The position numbers and the translations under genes were made by a program. A DNA stretch of 64,000 nt from positions 259,252 through 323,251 of the forward strand of contig JBDSLR010000002.1 in the NCBI GenBank assembly GCA_039916305.1, given 5' to 3'. A model generated the notes under the pieces. That model made no database searches, was not told where the DNA came from, and worked only from the letters and a program-made list of their open reading frames with translations. Source of the stretch: JACMLD01 sp039916305. GTDB lineage: Bacteria > Bacteroidota > Bacteroidia > Chitinophagales > Chitinophagaceae. Shown in pieces: positions 8,934-18,023 of this stretch; position 1 is the first letter of the stretch; every line of letters begins with the position of its first letter.

Positions 8934-10001
8934 TTACAGGTGGGCCTGCAATTTCTTTGCGGCTGCCTTTATCTGCACCCAGTCTTTTTCCACGTCTGCT
9001 TCATTCAAAAAATGAAAAACAGTAAAGGTTTCCCTTTCAATTCTGTTTAAGCCCCTGAACGGCTGGCTGGCCTTCCAGGTAGCATTGGCGAAGCGGGAAA
9101 ATAGATTCTTGTCTGCGGCACTGATGCTATTATCAGCAATGGACGCAAGAATCGCCGAAGGCAATATTTTTCTGGTAGTTACCAGGTAGTTGATGCCACA
9201 TTCAAGCGCGTAAAAACCAGCAACATTGGTAGCAATTTTTTGGTCTTTTACGCTTTTACGAATAATAGTGCTGTCTTCTTTTGCAGAAATAAATGGAGGT
9301 ACAGGCTGATGGAGACCTGCGTAATAGCCGGAATCCATATAGGCAGCCATTTCAAACGCGTACGGCTGGCTGTGCAGCAGGCTGCGTATTTTAATTTTCT
9401 GCCCTTCTGCGCTACTGTCTTTTACTGCCTGTAACGAAGACAGTAATTTAACTGCTGCAGTTTTTACCTGGTTATAATCTTTTACAATTTCTTCTTCCGG
9501 TAAAAAGCTGGCTACTGTAAAAGTAGGCCGGGTAATTCTTTCAAGGTCGCGGAAAGGCTGACCGGTTTTCCAGGTAGCATTGGCAAAACGGTTAAGCAAT
9601 AAAACGGTAGAACTGTCTGCTTTGCCAGTAACAATTTTTTCAAGCAGGTCTGTTGGCTTTTCTTTTGTTTGATAGCTTAACAGGTCAACGCCACATTCCA
9701 GTGCATAAAAGCCCGCCAGGTTGGTTGCAATTTTTTCTTCCCTGGCTGTTTTTTTAACCGTAGCGGTATCTTCTTCCGGGGTTAAAAATGGGGGTACTGC
9801 CTGACCAAGCCCTTTGTAGTAAGCGGTATCCTGTGATTTTGCAATGTTTAAACTAAAATCAGCGTTTCGTAGCAAAGAATCTATGACAGTAAGCTGCTTT
9901 TTTAATTGTTGATCCATATCAGGCTCTTTTTTGATAGCTGTACTACAGGAACTAATGTGTTGAACAAACAAGAAAAGTACCAGCAATTTAAATAGTTTCA
10001 T
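8934..10001 (-). CDS. Lipoprotein with two tandem homologous domains
   Basis: The N-terminus is hydrophobic and ends in a lipobox-like I-S-S-C at about residue 19, so the protein is probably lipidated and envelope-bound. The mature part consists of two copies of the same domain of about 150 residues. Shared landmarks are YYxGL-x-x-x-VPPF, an acidic E-D-T or E-D-S step, K-I-A-T-N-x-A-G-F-Y-A-L-E-C-G, R-F-A-N-A-T-W-K, and a final F-T-V-x-x-F-L motif. Each copy has one conserved Cys in the ALECG motif. The function is not recognised. The internal duplication suggests two equivalent binding surfaces. It is convergent with the TIR gene and divergent from the DUF2007 gene. Confidence 0.75.
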   Translation of the reverse strand: MKLFKLLVLFLFVQHISSCSTAIKKEPDMDQQLKKQLTVIDSLLRNADFSLNIAKSQDTAYYKGLGQAVPPFLTPEEDTATVKKTAREEKIATNLAGFYALECGVDLLSYQTKEKPTDLLEKIVTGKADSSTVLLLNRFANATWKTGQPFRDLERITRPTFTVASFLPEEEIVKDYNQVKTAAVKLLSSLQAVKDSSAEGQKIKIRSLLHSQPYAFEMAAYMDSGYYAGLHQPVPPFISAKEDSTIIRKSVKDQKIATNVAGFYALECGINYLVTTRKILPSAILASIADNSISAADKNLFSRFANATWKASQPFRGLNRIERETFTVFHFLNEADVEKDWVQIKAAAKKLQAHL

Positions 10002-10130
10002 ATTCTCTTTTTATATTTCAAAAGATGGCTTGTGCCTCTATAAAGTATAAATGTAATTCGTTTTACGGGCATTCATTAAAGCAAAAAAATAAAACAACTT
10101 TTCTAATTAATTTTTTTTGTATTTTACTGT

Positions 10131-10553
10131 ATGGACTACTTGCTGCTCCGTGCATTTGATAATTACATAAACGCCAGTATAACCCTTGCGCGGCTGGACG
10201 AGGAAGGCATTACCTGTTACCTTAAAGATGAATATACTGTTACCATAGATCCCTTTTTGTCAAATGCGGTTGGAGGCATAAAATTGATGGTGCTGCCCGA
10301 TGATTTTGAGGAAGCGCAAACACTGCTGGCGGCATATGATAAAGTTTACCGCGAGGCGATAAGCTGCCCCAAATGCGGCTCGCACGATGTGGAATACATC
10401 AGTAAAGCCGGTGTTAAAAATTGGGCTACTGCATTGGCCTCCTGGTTTTTTTTGCGGTTTGCAATGGCTGCCGAGCAAGTGTATCATTGCTATGAGTGCA
10501 GCTTTGAATTTACCGATCTTCCCGAAGAGCCGGTAACAAAGGAAATCGTTTAA
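10131..10553 (+). CDS. DUF2007 domain protein with C-terminal zinc ribbon
   Basis: The first 70 residues match the DUF2007 pattern (putative signal-transducing domain): an N-terminal strand, the helix NASITLARLDEEGI, a switch to strands, then the G-G-I-K-L-M-V motif and a terminal helix. The second half has C-P-K-C-G and C-Y-E-C pairs, which would form a zinc ribbon, separated by a short hydrophobic stretch (TALASWFFLRFAMA) that may contact the membrane. At 140 aa it is a normal size for this two-part family. The cellular role of DUF2007 proteins is not established. It lies 55 bp upstream of the sterol-desaturase-family gene on the same strand and may be cotranscribed. Confidence 0.8.
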   Translation: MDYLLLRAFDNYINASITLARLDEEGITCYLKDEYTVTIDPFLSNAVGGIKLMVLPDDFEEAQTLLAAYDKVYREAISCPKCGSHDVEYISKAGVKNWATALASWFFLRFAMAAEQVYHCYECSFEFTDLPEEPVTKEIV

Positions 10554-10608
10554 ACAAAGCATCTCCTGCATTGTTTTAGTTCGTACTTTTCATACCATTA
10601 TTTGCCAT

Positions 10609-11427
10609 ATGGAAAAGTTCATTCAATACTGGGCGCATATATCCAGTTCGCACCGCATACTTATTTTAATGGGTGGCATGGTTTTGTTCTGGCTCGCAGA
10701 AGGCTACTACCCTCTGTTCCGGTTTTCATTTAAACGCTGGCGCCATGCCGGAGTAAACCTGCTTTTTTTATCCACCACAATAATACTCAACCTGCTATTT
10801 GGCCTGGTAACTATCTGGGCCTGCCATTTTGTGACGGTGCACGGGCTTGGCATTATTAACTGGTTTTCACTGCCAGCCTGGGCAAGCATTGCCGTTGCTT
10901 TGTTGCTGGGCGATTTATTTGGGCAGTATATTCCTCATTACCTGATGCACAAAATAAAATGGATGTGGAAGTTTCACATGATACACCACAGCGATACGCA
11001 TGTAGATGTTACTACCGGTACCCGTCACCATCCTGGCGAATGGCTGTTCCGCGAAGCATTTATGGTACTCGGCGTTTTTGTAATGGGCATGCCGGTTTGG
11101 CTGTATTTTCTGTACCGGAGTTGTGCGGCCCTCTTTACGCATTTTAACCATGCTAATATTATTGTTCCGGCGCGGATAGACAAACCCATCAGCTGGATAT
11201 TTGTTTCTCCCAATATGCACAAGGTGCACCATCATTATATGCGGCCGTTTACTGATAGCAATTACAGCAATATTTTTTCTTTGTGGGATCGTATGTTCGG
11301 CACTTTTAAATACACGGATCCAAAAACCCTGCGGTATGGACTGGATGTGCTGGAAGATGAAAAAGATGAAAAGCTGGGTTACCTGTTTAAAATTCCTTTT
11401 GATAAAAATGTGAAGACGGATTATTAA
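10609..11427 (+). CDS. Sterol desaturase / fatty acid hydroxylase family membrane protein
   Basis: Several transmembrane segments occupy the first 110 residues. They are followed by the histidine clusters of the fatty-acid-hydroxylase superfamily: H110-x3-H114, H123-x2-H126-H127, H140-H141 in a HHPGEW context, and H204-x2-H207-H208-H209. These bind a di-iron centre that uses O2 to hydroxylate or desaturate lipids. At 272 aa it fits the stand-alone bacterial class. The substrate cannot be told from sequence. In Bacteroidota, candidates are carotenoids, hopanoids or sphingolipid and fatty acyl chains. It ends 15 bp before the convergent M20 hydrolase gene. Confidence 0.88.
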   Translation: MEKFIQYWAHISSSHRILILMGGMVLFWLAEGYYPLFRFSFKRWRHAGVNLLFLSTTIILNLLFGLVTIWACHFVTVHGLGIINWFSLPAWASIAVALLLGDLFGQYIPHYLMHKIKWMWKFHMIHHSDTHVDVTTGTRHHPGEWLFREAFMVLGVFVMGMPVWLYFLYRSCAALFTHFNHANIIVPARIDKPISWIFVSPNMHKVHHHYMRPFTDSNYSNIFSLWDRMFGTFKYTDPKTLRYGLDVLEDEKDEKLGYLFKIPFDKNVKTDY

Positions 11428-11442
11428 GCATAACTGCCTGCA

Positions 11443-12735
11443 TCAGTCTTTATCTGTCTTTAAAATAGCCTGCAGTAAAATATGCGCCCCATTGCCCATA
11501 TCAACCGTTTTGGTAAATTCTTTGGGCGAATGACTGATGCCTCCGGCGCTCGGCACAAAAATCATGGCTACAGGAGCAATCAGTGCAATTTCCTGCGCAT
11601 CATGCCCGGCACCACTTTGCATAAATTTATAACTATAGCCAGCAGCTTTTGCGGATGCGGCAATTTTTTCCTGTAAATTTTTTTCCGTTATGGCAGGCTT
11701 GGATGCATTGGCCTGCAGCTGAAAAGAAATGCTGGTACCGGAAGCGCTGGCAATGGTTGCCGCCCGCTTTTCAACATCACGAAAAAGTGTCCATATTTTT
11801 TCGTAAGAAAGATCCCTGATTTCTAAACCCATTACCACCTTACCAGGAATTACATTGTATGCACCCGGCGTAGCAGATACTTTGCCGATGGTACCCACCT
11901 GCTTTCCGTCGTAACCAGTAACCACTTCATTTACCGCCACAATTAATCTGGACGCGGCCAATAAAGCATCCTGCCGCATATTCATAGGCGTGGTGCCGGC
12001 ATGATTGGCAAAACCATTCACCGTTACTTCCCAGTGTACAATACCAACGATGCCTTCTACTACACCAATCTGTATATTTTCTTTTGCTAAAATGCCGCCC
12101 TGTTCAATATGCAATTCAAAATAGGCTTTGATATCACCTTTTTTCCGGCTGCAAAAAGCAATGCTGTCCGGGTTGCCACCAATGGCTTTTATACCCTCTG
12201 CCATGGTAAGTCCACTCTGGCTCACCTGCTTCAATCCGTCAGCAGTTAAATGCCCGGCCATGGCCATACTGCCAATAGTGCCGCCTTCTTCATTGCAGAA
12301 AATAATAACCTGTAGCGGATGCGTTGTCACCAGCTTATTTTCATTCAGCACTTCAATGATTTCCAATGCGCCAATGGAACCAACGCAGCCATCATAATTA
12401 CCACCATCGGGCACCATATCAATGTGTGAACCAAATGCAATTGGAGGCAAAGCCTGGTTTTTGCCTTTTCTTTTACCAATGATATTGCCGGCATAATCAA
12501 TGCTTACTTCAAGCCCGGCTTTTTTCATTAATCCCATAAACCAGGCCCGGCCCGCTATGTCTCCCTTGGTAAAAGCCACCCGGTATCCCCTGTCAGCTGT
12601 ATCCTTGCCAAATTTGCCCAGCTCCAGGATTCTTTCTTCCATGCGGCGTTCATTTACCCGTAAAGCAGCTGGCATAGTTTGGCCGGACGCAAAGGAGGAA
12701 CAAAACAGGAAACCCGCGATAATGGGAAATTTCAT
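11443..12735 (-). CDS. Exported Zn-dependent M20 amidohydrolase (HyuC/AllC type)
   Basis: The protein has the metal-ligand series of the M20 carbamoylase/allantoate amidohydrolase group: GSHIDMVPDGGNYDG (His, Asp), NEEGG (Glu pair), HIEQG (His) and SGAGHDAQE (His). It also has the lid-domain stretch FANHAGTTPM. Family members remove N-carbamoyl or ureido groups from small molecules using two metal ions. I place the start at the ATG at 12735, which gives a clean signal peptide (hydrophobic core ending FASGQ); the upstream 33 codons look like non-coding extension. Export is unusual because textbook HyuC and AllC are cytosolic. It lies downstream of the ATP-grasp/alpha-E/transglutaminase genes on the same strand with a 115-bp gap. 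Substrate unknown. Confidence 0.85.
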   Translation of the reverse strand: MKFPIIAGFLFCSSFASGQTMPAALRVNERRMEERILELGKFGKDTADRGYRVAFTKGDIAGRAWFMGLMKKAGLEVSIDYAGNIIGKRKGKNQALPPIAFGSHIDMVPDGGNYDGCVGSIGALEIIEVLNENKLVTTHPLQVIIFCNEEGGTIGSMAMAGHLTADGLKQVSQSGLTMAEGIKAIGGNPDSIAFCSRKKGDIKAYFELHIEQGGILAKENIQIGVVEGIVGIVHWEVTVNGFANHAGTTPMNMRQDALLAASRLIVAVNEVVTGYDGKQVGTIGKVSATPGAYNVIPGKVVMGLEIRDLSYEKIWTLFRDVEKRAATIASASGTSISFQLQANASKPAITEKNLQEKIAASAKAAGYSYKFMQSGAGHDAQEIALIAPVAMIFVPSAGGISHSPKEFTKTVDMGNGAHILLQAILKTDKD

Positions 12736-12850
12736 TGTTGTAGTATTGTTAATAGAATGTGTTGCCGAAAGCATCAACGGCTGCGATACCTTTTGAATGG
12801 CCGTTGATAACAAATTTTCTTCCCCCTGTTTCAATGATCCGGGTACAGAG

Positions 12851-13810
12851 TTACTGTTGCTGCATCATTTCCAAATGGCGGCGGTAAGAATTGGACGTGG
12901 TATTAACATTGCCTTTATTGGGCTGCGGCACCAGCAAAGCAGGCAGCTCTTCAGAGATCGTTCCGTCTTCATAAGAGATGGTTACGCCTACTTCCAGTGT
13001 GTGGTGAGACGTGCCTTTATAAGTTCCTTTTACGGGCGATACATCGCTGAAACTTCTGCCAATGGCCAGGCGCACATGTAAATCATTGACCATGCAGTTG
13101 TTAGTAGGGTCAAGGCCCAGCCAGCCATAAAAGGGAATATAGGTTTCTACCCAGGCATGGGTAGCACCTTCTCCGCGCATGCCGTTTTCATTGGGGCACA
13201 CATAGCCACTTACATAGCGTGCAGGTATGCCTATCATGTGCAGCATCACCAGCAGCACATGGGCAAAATCCTGGCAAACACCTGCTTTCAATTTCCAGAC
13301 CTCATCTATGGTTGTCTCTACATCGGTTACGGCACTGTCGTAAGAAAAATTGTTAAAAATGTATTCATTCAGCTGCAGTGCGGCGCCGAGCGGCGTAAAT
13401 GACCGGCTGTTTTCTATAACTGGAAGTCTTCTCAATTCTTCAATGGCTTCAAATCTTTCCTGTTTTAAAAAATCTATGTACGGATAAGTAAAACGCACAC
13501 CTTCCATATTTTGCCATTGTTTTTCTTTTGGCTCTGTATCCGGGGGCATTTTTTTATCATGCACCACCACTTCTATTTTTGAATCAATGAGCAATTCTTT
13601 ATGTGGCTCTGCGTAGGTAAAAGAGCCGATTGTGTTGCCATAGTAATCTTTGTACAATTCTACCTGCGGCTCACCCGTAATATGCAAATCCTGTTTAATG
13701 ACATCCTGGTGTTCATCCTGCAGGGGAAACAAAATTACCTGGTTGGCACTATCTCTCACAGGTTGCTCGTAACTGTACCGGGTAACATGACGAATACTAA
13801 AACGGGGCAT
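12851..13810 (-). CDS. Transglutaminase-like protein of the ATP-grasp/alpha-E cluster
   Basis: This is a bacterial transglutaminase-like protein with the N-terminal beta domain of the family (about 1-90) followed by the core. The catalytic triad can be read as C179 (AGVCQDF), H218 (GATHAW) and D234 (LGLDPTNN). Family members are thiol proteases, amidases or transpeptidases. The gene is third in a co-directional run with an alpha-E protein (47-bp gap) and a circularly permuted ATP-grasp protein, a combination conserved in many bacteria. The trio is thought to make and cut an amide-linked peptide or tag, but its product is not established. No signal peptide, so cytosolic. Confidence 0.88.
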   Translation of the reverse strand: MPRFSIRHVTRYSYEQPVRDSANQVILFPLQDEHQDVIKQDLHITGEPQVELYKDYYGNTIGSFTYAEPHKELLIDSKIEVVVHDKKMPPDTEPKEKQWQNMEGVRFTYPYIDFLKQERFEAIEELRRLPVIENSRSFTPLGAALQLNEYIFNNFSYDSAVTDVETTIDEVWKLKAGVCQDFAHVLLVMLHMIGIPARYVSGYVCPNENGMRGEGATHAWVETYIPFYGWLGLDPTNNCMVNDLHVRLAIGRSFSDVSPVKGTYKGTSHHTLEVGVTISYEDGTISEELPALLVPQPNKGNVNTTSNSYRRHLEMMQQQ

Positions 13811-13857
13811 GCAAAAAGTTTAGTTAATGTAGTGATGTTCAAATAAAAGCCAGCGGA

Positions 13858-14790
13858 TCAGGAGTAGGCAAAATAATTCTGGTTGAGTGTTACGCCAATT
13901 TCATTGAGATCAGCTTTTACTTCTGCCAGGTATTCATGTAAGCCCTGTTTAAGAATTGTTTCAGTAGTAGAATAATTAATTTTACTTTTCAGTTTACCAA
14001 TTAAAAATTCAATTTGCTGGTAACTGTCTGCATTGCGATCGCTGCGCAGCCGCATAAAATAACGCATCAGCTGGTTAATGGAATATAAAACGGAGCGGGG
14101 AAAATCACGGTTTAATACAATTAATTCTACCACATGTTTTGCTTCAAAACCGCTGCGGTATGTTTTAAGGTACATTTCATAACCAGAGATAGACATCAGC
14201 AGGTATTTCCAGTAAGTGGTATCTGCGGTGGTGATGTCATAGTTGACGTCGCTTACTTTTACATCCAGTATATCTGCCGACTGTGTACCCCTTTCTATAA
14301 ACTTACCCAGGTTAATAAAAGCATATCCCTCGCCGCGGCTCATGGTAATATCAATGGTACCGTAATACAGCAAACCCTGCCTGATTAAAATATCCAGCAC
14401 AGAAACAGGGTCATCACGGTCCAGCCATTCTATCAATTGCTCATCGCGTACGGTGTGGTAAAAATCGTTGAGGCATTGCCACAATTCCTTGGTAATATGA
14501 TCCTGCACGCTGCGGGCATTTTCCCTTGCCTTGGTAACAATGTTCAGCACCGAATTGGGGTTTTCTTTATCTGTAACCATGTATTGCAAAACAGTCCTGG
14601 AATCATTGCCAATTACGCTGTACTGTTCATCTTCCAGGTAAGTAAATATTTCCAGTACCGGGGCCCAGGAAAAATCATTCAAATCATCCTGCGATGAAGC
14701 ATAATTTATCTTCAGCATGCGTAAAATGCCATCGGTACGCTCCATGTACCTGCTCATCCAGTATAAACTATCTGCAACCCTGCTTAGCAT
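13858..14790 (-). CDS. Alpha-E domain protein (DUF403)
   Basis: The start MLSRVADSLYWMSRYMERTD is the signature of the alpha-E family, and the rest is all-helical, as expected, with conserved acidic and arginine residues (for example FIERGTQSADILD near the middle). At 310 aa it has the usual length. The biochemical function of alpha-E proteins is not known. They are almost always encoded beside a circularly permuted ATP-grasp protein and a transglutaminase, exactly as here: ATP-grasp upstream by 124 bp, transglutaminase downstream by 47 bp. It is probably a structural or regulatory partner of the ligase. Confidence 0.9.
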   Translation of the reverse strand: MLSRVADSLYWMSRYMERTDGILRMLKINYASSQDDLNDFSWAPVLEIFTYLEDEQYSVIGNDSRTVLQYMVTDKENPNSVLNIVTKARENARSVQDHITKELWQCLNDFYHTVRDEQLIEWLDRDDPVSVLDILIRQGLLYYGTIDITMSRGEGYAFINLGKFIERGTQSADILDVKVSDVNYDITTADTTYWKYLLMSISGYEMYLKTYRSGFEAKHVVELIVLNRDFPRSVLYSINQLMRYFMRLRSDRNADSYQQIEFLIGKLKSKINYSTTETILKQGLHEYLAEVKADLNEIGVTLNQNYFAYS

Positions 14791-14914
14791 TTATTCTTTT
14801 TGTTTTTATTTATAATCCTTTTTCAAGGTGAAAATTTTAAGGCGTAAGCGTAAGGCATAAGTGCAGTCTTCGTTTTGTCACTGACTATGAACTACAGACT
14901 AATGAATACAACTT

Positions 14915-16363
14915 TTAAGTAGCCAGCACCCAGGTATCTTTGCTTCCACCGCCCTGCGAAGAATTAACGACCAGCGATCCTTCTCTCAACGCTACCCTTG
15001 TTAAGCCGCCCGGCACAATTTCTATTCCGCCTGGTCCGCAAAGTGCATATGGACGGAGATCGATGCGCCGCGGTTGTAATTTGCCATTCATATAACAGGG
15101 TGCTGAAGACAGGCTGATGATTGGTTGCGCAATAAACTGGCGCGGATCTTTTAATACTTCTATTTTATATGCTGCTATTTCCTGGTCTGTTGCCGCATGG
15201 CCCATTAGCATGCCATAGCCACCGCTGCCATTTGTTTTTTTGATCACCATATTGCTGATATCGTCAAAGACATGCTTCAGGTGATCTTTATTTTCTAACT
15301 GGAACGTGGGTACGTTTTTTAGTATTGGCTCTTCATTGAGGTAGTATTTAATCATGTCGGGCACAAACGTATAGATAGCTTTATCATCTGCTACACCATT
15401 GCCCACTGCATTCACGATGGCTACATTTCCCTTTCTGTAGGCGCTCATAATACCGGCCACGCCCAGGGCGCTTTCAGAATTAAATACCAGCGGGTCCAGG
15501 AAATCATCGTCTACCCTTCTGTAAATAACATCTACCTGCTGCAGGCCGGTGGTGGTTTTCATGTAGACGCGGTGATTGTCCACTACCAGGTCGCGGCCTT
15601 CTACCAGCTCTACGCCCATTAAACGCGAAAGCGTAGTATGTTCAAAATAGGCGGAATTATAAATGCCTGGAGTTAACACCACAACCGTTGGATGCGCTAT
15701 CTGCCGAGGCGACAGGGACACGAGGTTCTTATGTAAAATAGTTGGGTATTCCGTTACCGGTCGCACATTGTTTTTGGGAATCAGGTCGGGAAAAATGCGT
15801 TTGGTGATCTCCCGGTTCTCCAGCATATAGCTAACACCGCTGGGGGTACGCAGGTTATCTTCGAGGATATAAAAAGTGCCGTCGTTATTGCGGATTAAAT
15901 CAATGCCGGCAATATGAACATAAATATCATACGGCACCGGGAAATTGTGCATTTCACGGAGGTAATGCGGGCAACTGTAAATCATATCAATGGGTACTAT
16001 TCCATCCTTAATGATAAACTGCTCGTGGTATACATCCTTTAAAAAAAGATTCAGCGCTTTCAGCCGCTGTTTGATGCCCGCTTCTATATAACTCCATTCT
16101 GCGGCGGTTATAATACGGGGTATAATATCAAAAGGAAAGATTTTTTCGATGCCTTCTCCACTGCTGTAGACCGTAAATGTGATCCCCTGGCTCATGAAAA
16201 GCCTTTTGGCCTGCTCTTCTTTTTTGTTGAGTTCATCAATACTCAGCTGCTGCAGAAAATCTACGGCGCCTTTATACTGTTCACGAACGGTACTGTTATG
16301 GTACATTTCGTCCCAGGTATGGTCGTCTACAAAATAACTATTGAGCAATTCGGTGGCTTGCAT
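14915..16363 (-). CDS. Circularly permuted type 2 ATP-grasp protein
   Basis: The sequence matches the circularly permuted ATP-grasp family (DUF404/DUF407). It shows ILEDNLRTPSGVSYMLENRE, a VVLTPG strand, the YRRVDDDFLDP segment, KKTNGSGGYGM and the C-terminal RRIDLRPYALCG. Such enzymes activate a carboxylate with ATP to form an amide bond. I prefer the ATG at 16363 (MQATELLNSYF) because the further 26 codons upstream are not family-like. At 482 aa it fits. It is the promoter-proximal gene of the ATP-grasp, alpha-E, transglutaminase run and diverges from kdsB. The substrate is unknown; a peptide or small protein modification is inference from the partner transglutaminase. Confidence 0.9.
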   Translation of the reverse strand: MQATELLNSYFVDDHTWDEMYHNSTVREQYKGAVDFLQQLSIDELNKKEEQAKRLFMSQGITFTVYSSGEGIEKIFPFDIIPRIITAAEWSYIEAGIKQRLKALNLFLKDVYHEQFIIKDGIVPIDMIYSCPHYLREMHNFPVPYDIYVHIAGIDLIRNNDGTFYILEDNLRTPSGVSYMLENREITKRIFPDLIPKNNVRPVTEYPTILHKNLVSLSPRQIAHPTVVVLTPGIYNSAYFEHTTLSRLMGVELVEGRDLVVDNHRVYMKTTTGLQQVDVIYRRVDDDFLDPLVFNSESALGVAGIMSAYRKGNVAIVNAVGNGVADDKAIYTFVPDMIKYYLNEEPILKNVPTFQLENKDHLKHVFDDISNMVIKKTNGSGGYGMLMGHAATDQEIAAYKIEVLKDPRQFIAQPIISLSSAPCYMNGKLQPRRIDLRPYALCGPGGIEIVPGGLTRVALREGSLVVNSSQGGGSKDTWVLAT

Positions 16364-16623
16364 GGCTTTTAGTTTGAAGGTGTTAATGCAACATGCAATC
16401 GTTGACTGGTGTTCCTTTTCAAATATAAGGATTCGGGCCATAAGTTGAACAGGCCGGTTTCTAATTTTTAAAAAGGCGGGCGCTTTTAACGAGGCACATA
16501 ACAGGTGAGAAAACGAGGCGGCTTCGTATATGTATATAAACGTTTTCAGGAAAAGCCTTGAACCAAAGATGCCGCAGTAATACCGCGGTTTTCCGGCAAT
16601 CTGGTTTCATTTATCTTTATTGT

Positions 16624-17355
16624 ATGAAGATGATTGCAATGATACCGGCACGCTACGCTGCCACCCGTTTTCCCGCAAAACTTATGCAGGTCCTTGGCCA
16701 GAAACCAGTGATACGGCATACTTACGACAACACCCGGGCTACCAGTCTGTTTGACGAAGTTTGGGTGGTAACGGACAGCGATATTATTTACCAGGAAATT
16801 ACCCGCCATGGCGGAAAGGCAGTGATGAGCAACAAGGAACACGAAAGCGGCAGCGACCGCATTGCCGAAGCGGTGGCAATTATGGATGTGGAAATTATTG
16901 TAAACGTACAGGGAGATGAGCCATTCGTAAAAAAGGAACCGCTACAGCAGCTGTTAGCAGCCTTTAGTGGGGAAGCAGGTAAAAATGTGCAGGTAGCATC
17001 TTTGATGCAGGTACTGAAAGAACAACGGTTCATTGATGATCCCAATTATGTAAAAGTGGCCGTGGACTTAAATATGAACTCCCTTATGTTTTCGCGTAGC
17101 GTGCTACCCTACCCGCGCAATAAGGAGTTGCCCATTGTCTATTATGAGCATATTGGCGTGTATGCTTTCCGCAAGCAGGCGCTGATGGATTTTACTAACT
17201 GGCCAGTGACCCCGCTGGAGGCAGCTGAAAAAGTGGAATGCCTGCGCTACCTGGAGCATGGTATTCCGCTGAAGATGGTTATTACCGATTATATGGGCGT
17301 AGAAATAGATACACCGGAAGATTTGGAAAGGGCGGCAAAGATGCTACACCCCTGA
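16624..17355 (+). CDS. kdsB: 3-deoxy-manno-octulosonate cytidylyltransferase
   Basis: KdsB couples Kdo to CMP for lipopolysaccharide core synthesis. The N-terminal IPARYAATRFPAKL motif, the SGSDRIAEA segment, VNVQGDEPF and a C-terminal EIDTPEDLERA are all characteristic. From the ATG at 16624 the protein is 243 aa, the normal length; a longer TTG reading from 16558 adds residues without family support. It is divergent from the ATP-grasp operon (260-bp shared upstream region). A KdnB-like dehydrogenase lies about 4 kb downstream, so the activated sugar could be the 8-amino form of Kdo rather than Kdo itself. The gene is followed directly by a repeat block. Confidence 0.93.
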   Translation: MKMIAMIPARYAATRFPAKLMQVLGQKPVIRHTYDNTRATSLFDEVWVVTDSDIIYQEITRHGGKAVMSNKEHESGSDRIAEAVAIMDVEIIVNVQGDEPFVKKEPLQQLLAAFSGEAGKNVQVASLMQVLKEQRFIDDPNYVKVAVDLNMNSLMFSRSVLPYPRNKELPIVYYEHIGVYAFRKQALMDFTNWPVTPLEAAEKVECLRYLEHGIPLKMVITDYMGVEIDTPEDLERAAKMLHP

Positions 17356-17390
17356 CCAGATGAAACAGAAAGGGTACTGCTCGTTTGCTA

Positions 17391-17935
17391 TGAGCAACGC
17401 AGCATTTGGTGAACTGAGCCGCAGTGCTCTTACTACAGTGATTTTTTCCGCAAAGAAAATAATAACATTCTTTCACTTATTGTCGGCAGCCGGGATCTGT
17501 TGCTCCTCTCGATTACGAGCAACAAGATTTTTTGTTTCAACGGGGACCCGATTGATAAAATAATCCGGTTCGGTTCCATTTGTCATACTGAGGAATGCAG
17601 CATCTGGTGGATTAAGCCGCATTGATTCTTACTACCAGAGATTATATCAAAAAGAATAAAAGTCACATTCCTTCACTTATTGTTAGTCTCCGGTAACCGT
17701 TGACCCTCACAATGACGAGCAACAAAATTTTGTGTTTGAAAGGAGACTCGATCAATAAAAAAATCCGGCCAGGTTCCGTTCGAAATCCGGCAACTTCAAC
17801 ATCAATTATAAGAATGCCGATCTCATTGTCATGCTGAGGAACGAAGCATCTGGTGGACTGAGCCGCATTGCTTCTTACTACCAGAGATTATTTTCAAAAT
17901 GAATAATAATAATAACAGTCTTTCACTTAAGTCCA
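17391..17935. repeat. Degenerate tandem repeat block, period about 198 bp
   Basis: Three diverged copies share the core GCATCTGGTGGACTGAGC, then ATTCTTACTACCAGAGATTAT and TTTCACTTAT. Core starts are at 17399, 17597 and 17843. The first two copies continue into a common second half (GAGCAACAA, GATTTTTTGT, then ATAATCCGG) of about 100 bp; the third is cut short after its first half. Copies 2 and 3 begin with GTCAT-x-CTGAGGAA, and copy 2 contains CTCACAATGAC, a near inverted version of that start. This suggests a palindromic, dispersed intergenic element rather than a gene. The short frames crossing it are not protein-like. Confidence 0.75.
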
Positions 17936-17940
17936 GCTAA

Positions 17941-18000
17941 GAGGTAAATAAGATCAAATCCTGCCTTAGGGGGTAAGCTGGTTTTTTCTTACCTTACCTC
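17941..18000. promoter_or_regulatory. Imperfect inverted repeat upstream of sugar porter
   Basis: GAGGTAAATAAG at 17941 pairs imperfectly with CTTACCTTACCTC ending at 18000, with one inserted base. Inside it a smaller GGTAAG ... CTTACC pair can form around a T-rich loop. It sits 24 bp before the porter start codon, so it could be an operator or a leader hairpin for the porter/GH32 pair. No regulator gene is adjacent, so this is tentative. Confidence 0.35.
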
Positions 18001-18023
18001 TTTAACCAACACAACGATTGCAT

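Noticed and set aside
17360..17563. 67-codon frame after kdsB
   Set aside because: It lies inside the repeat block and its translation follows repeat units.
17391..17935. CRISPR array
   Set aside because: Units are about 198 and 246 bp apart and degenerate; there are no short identical repeats with regular spacers and no cas genes.
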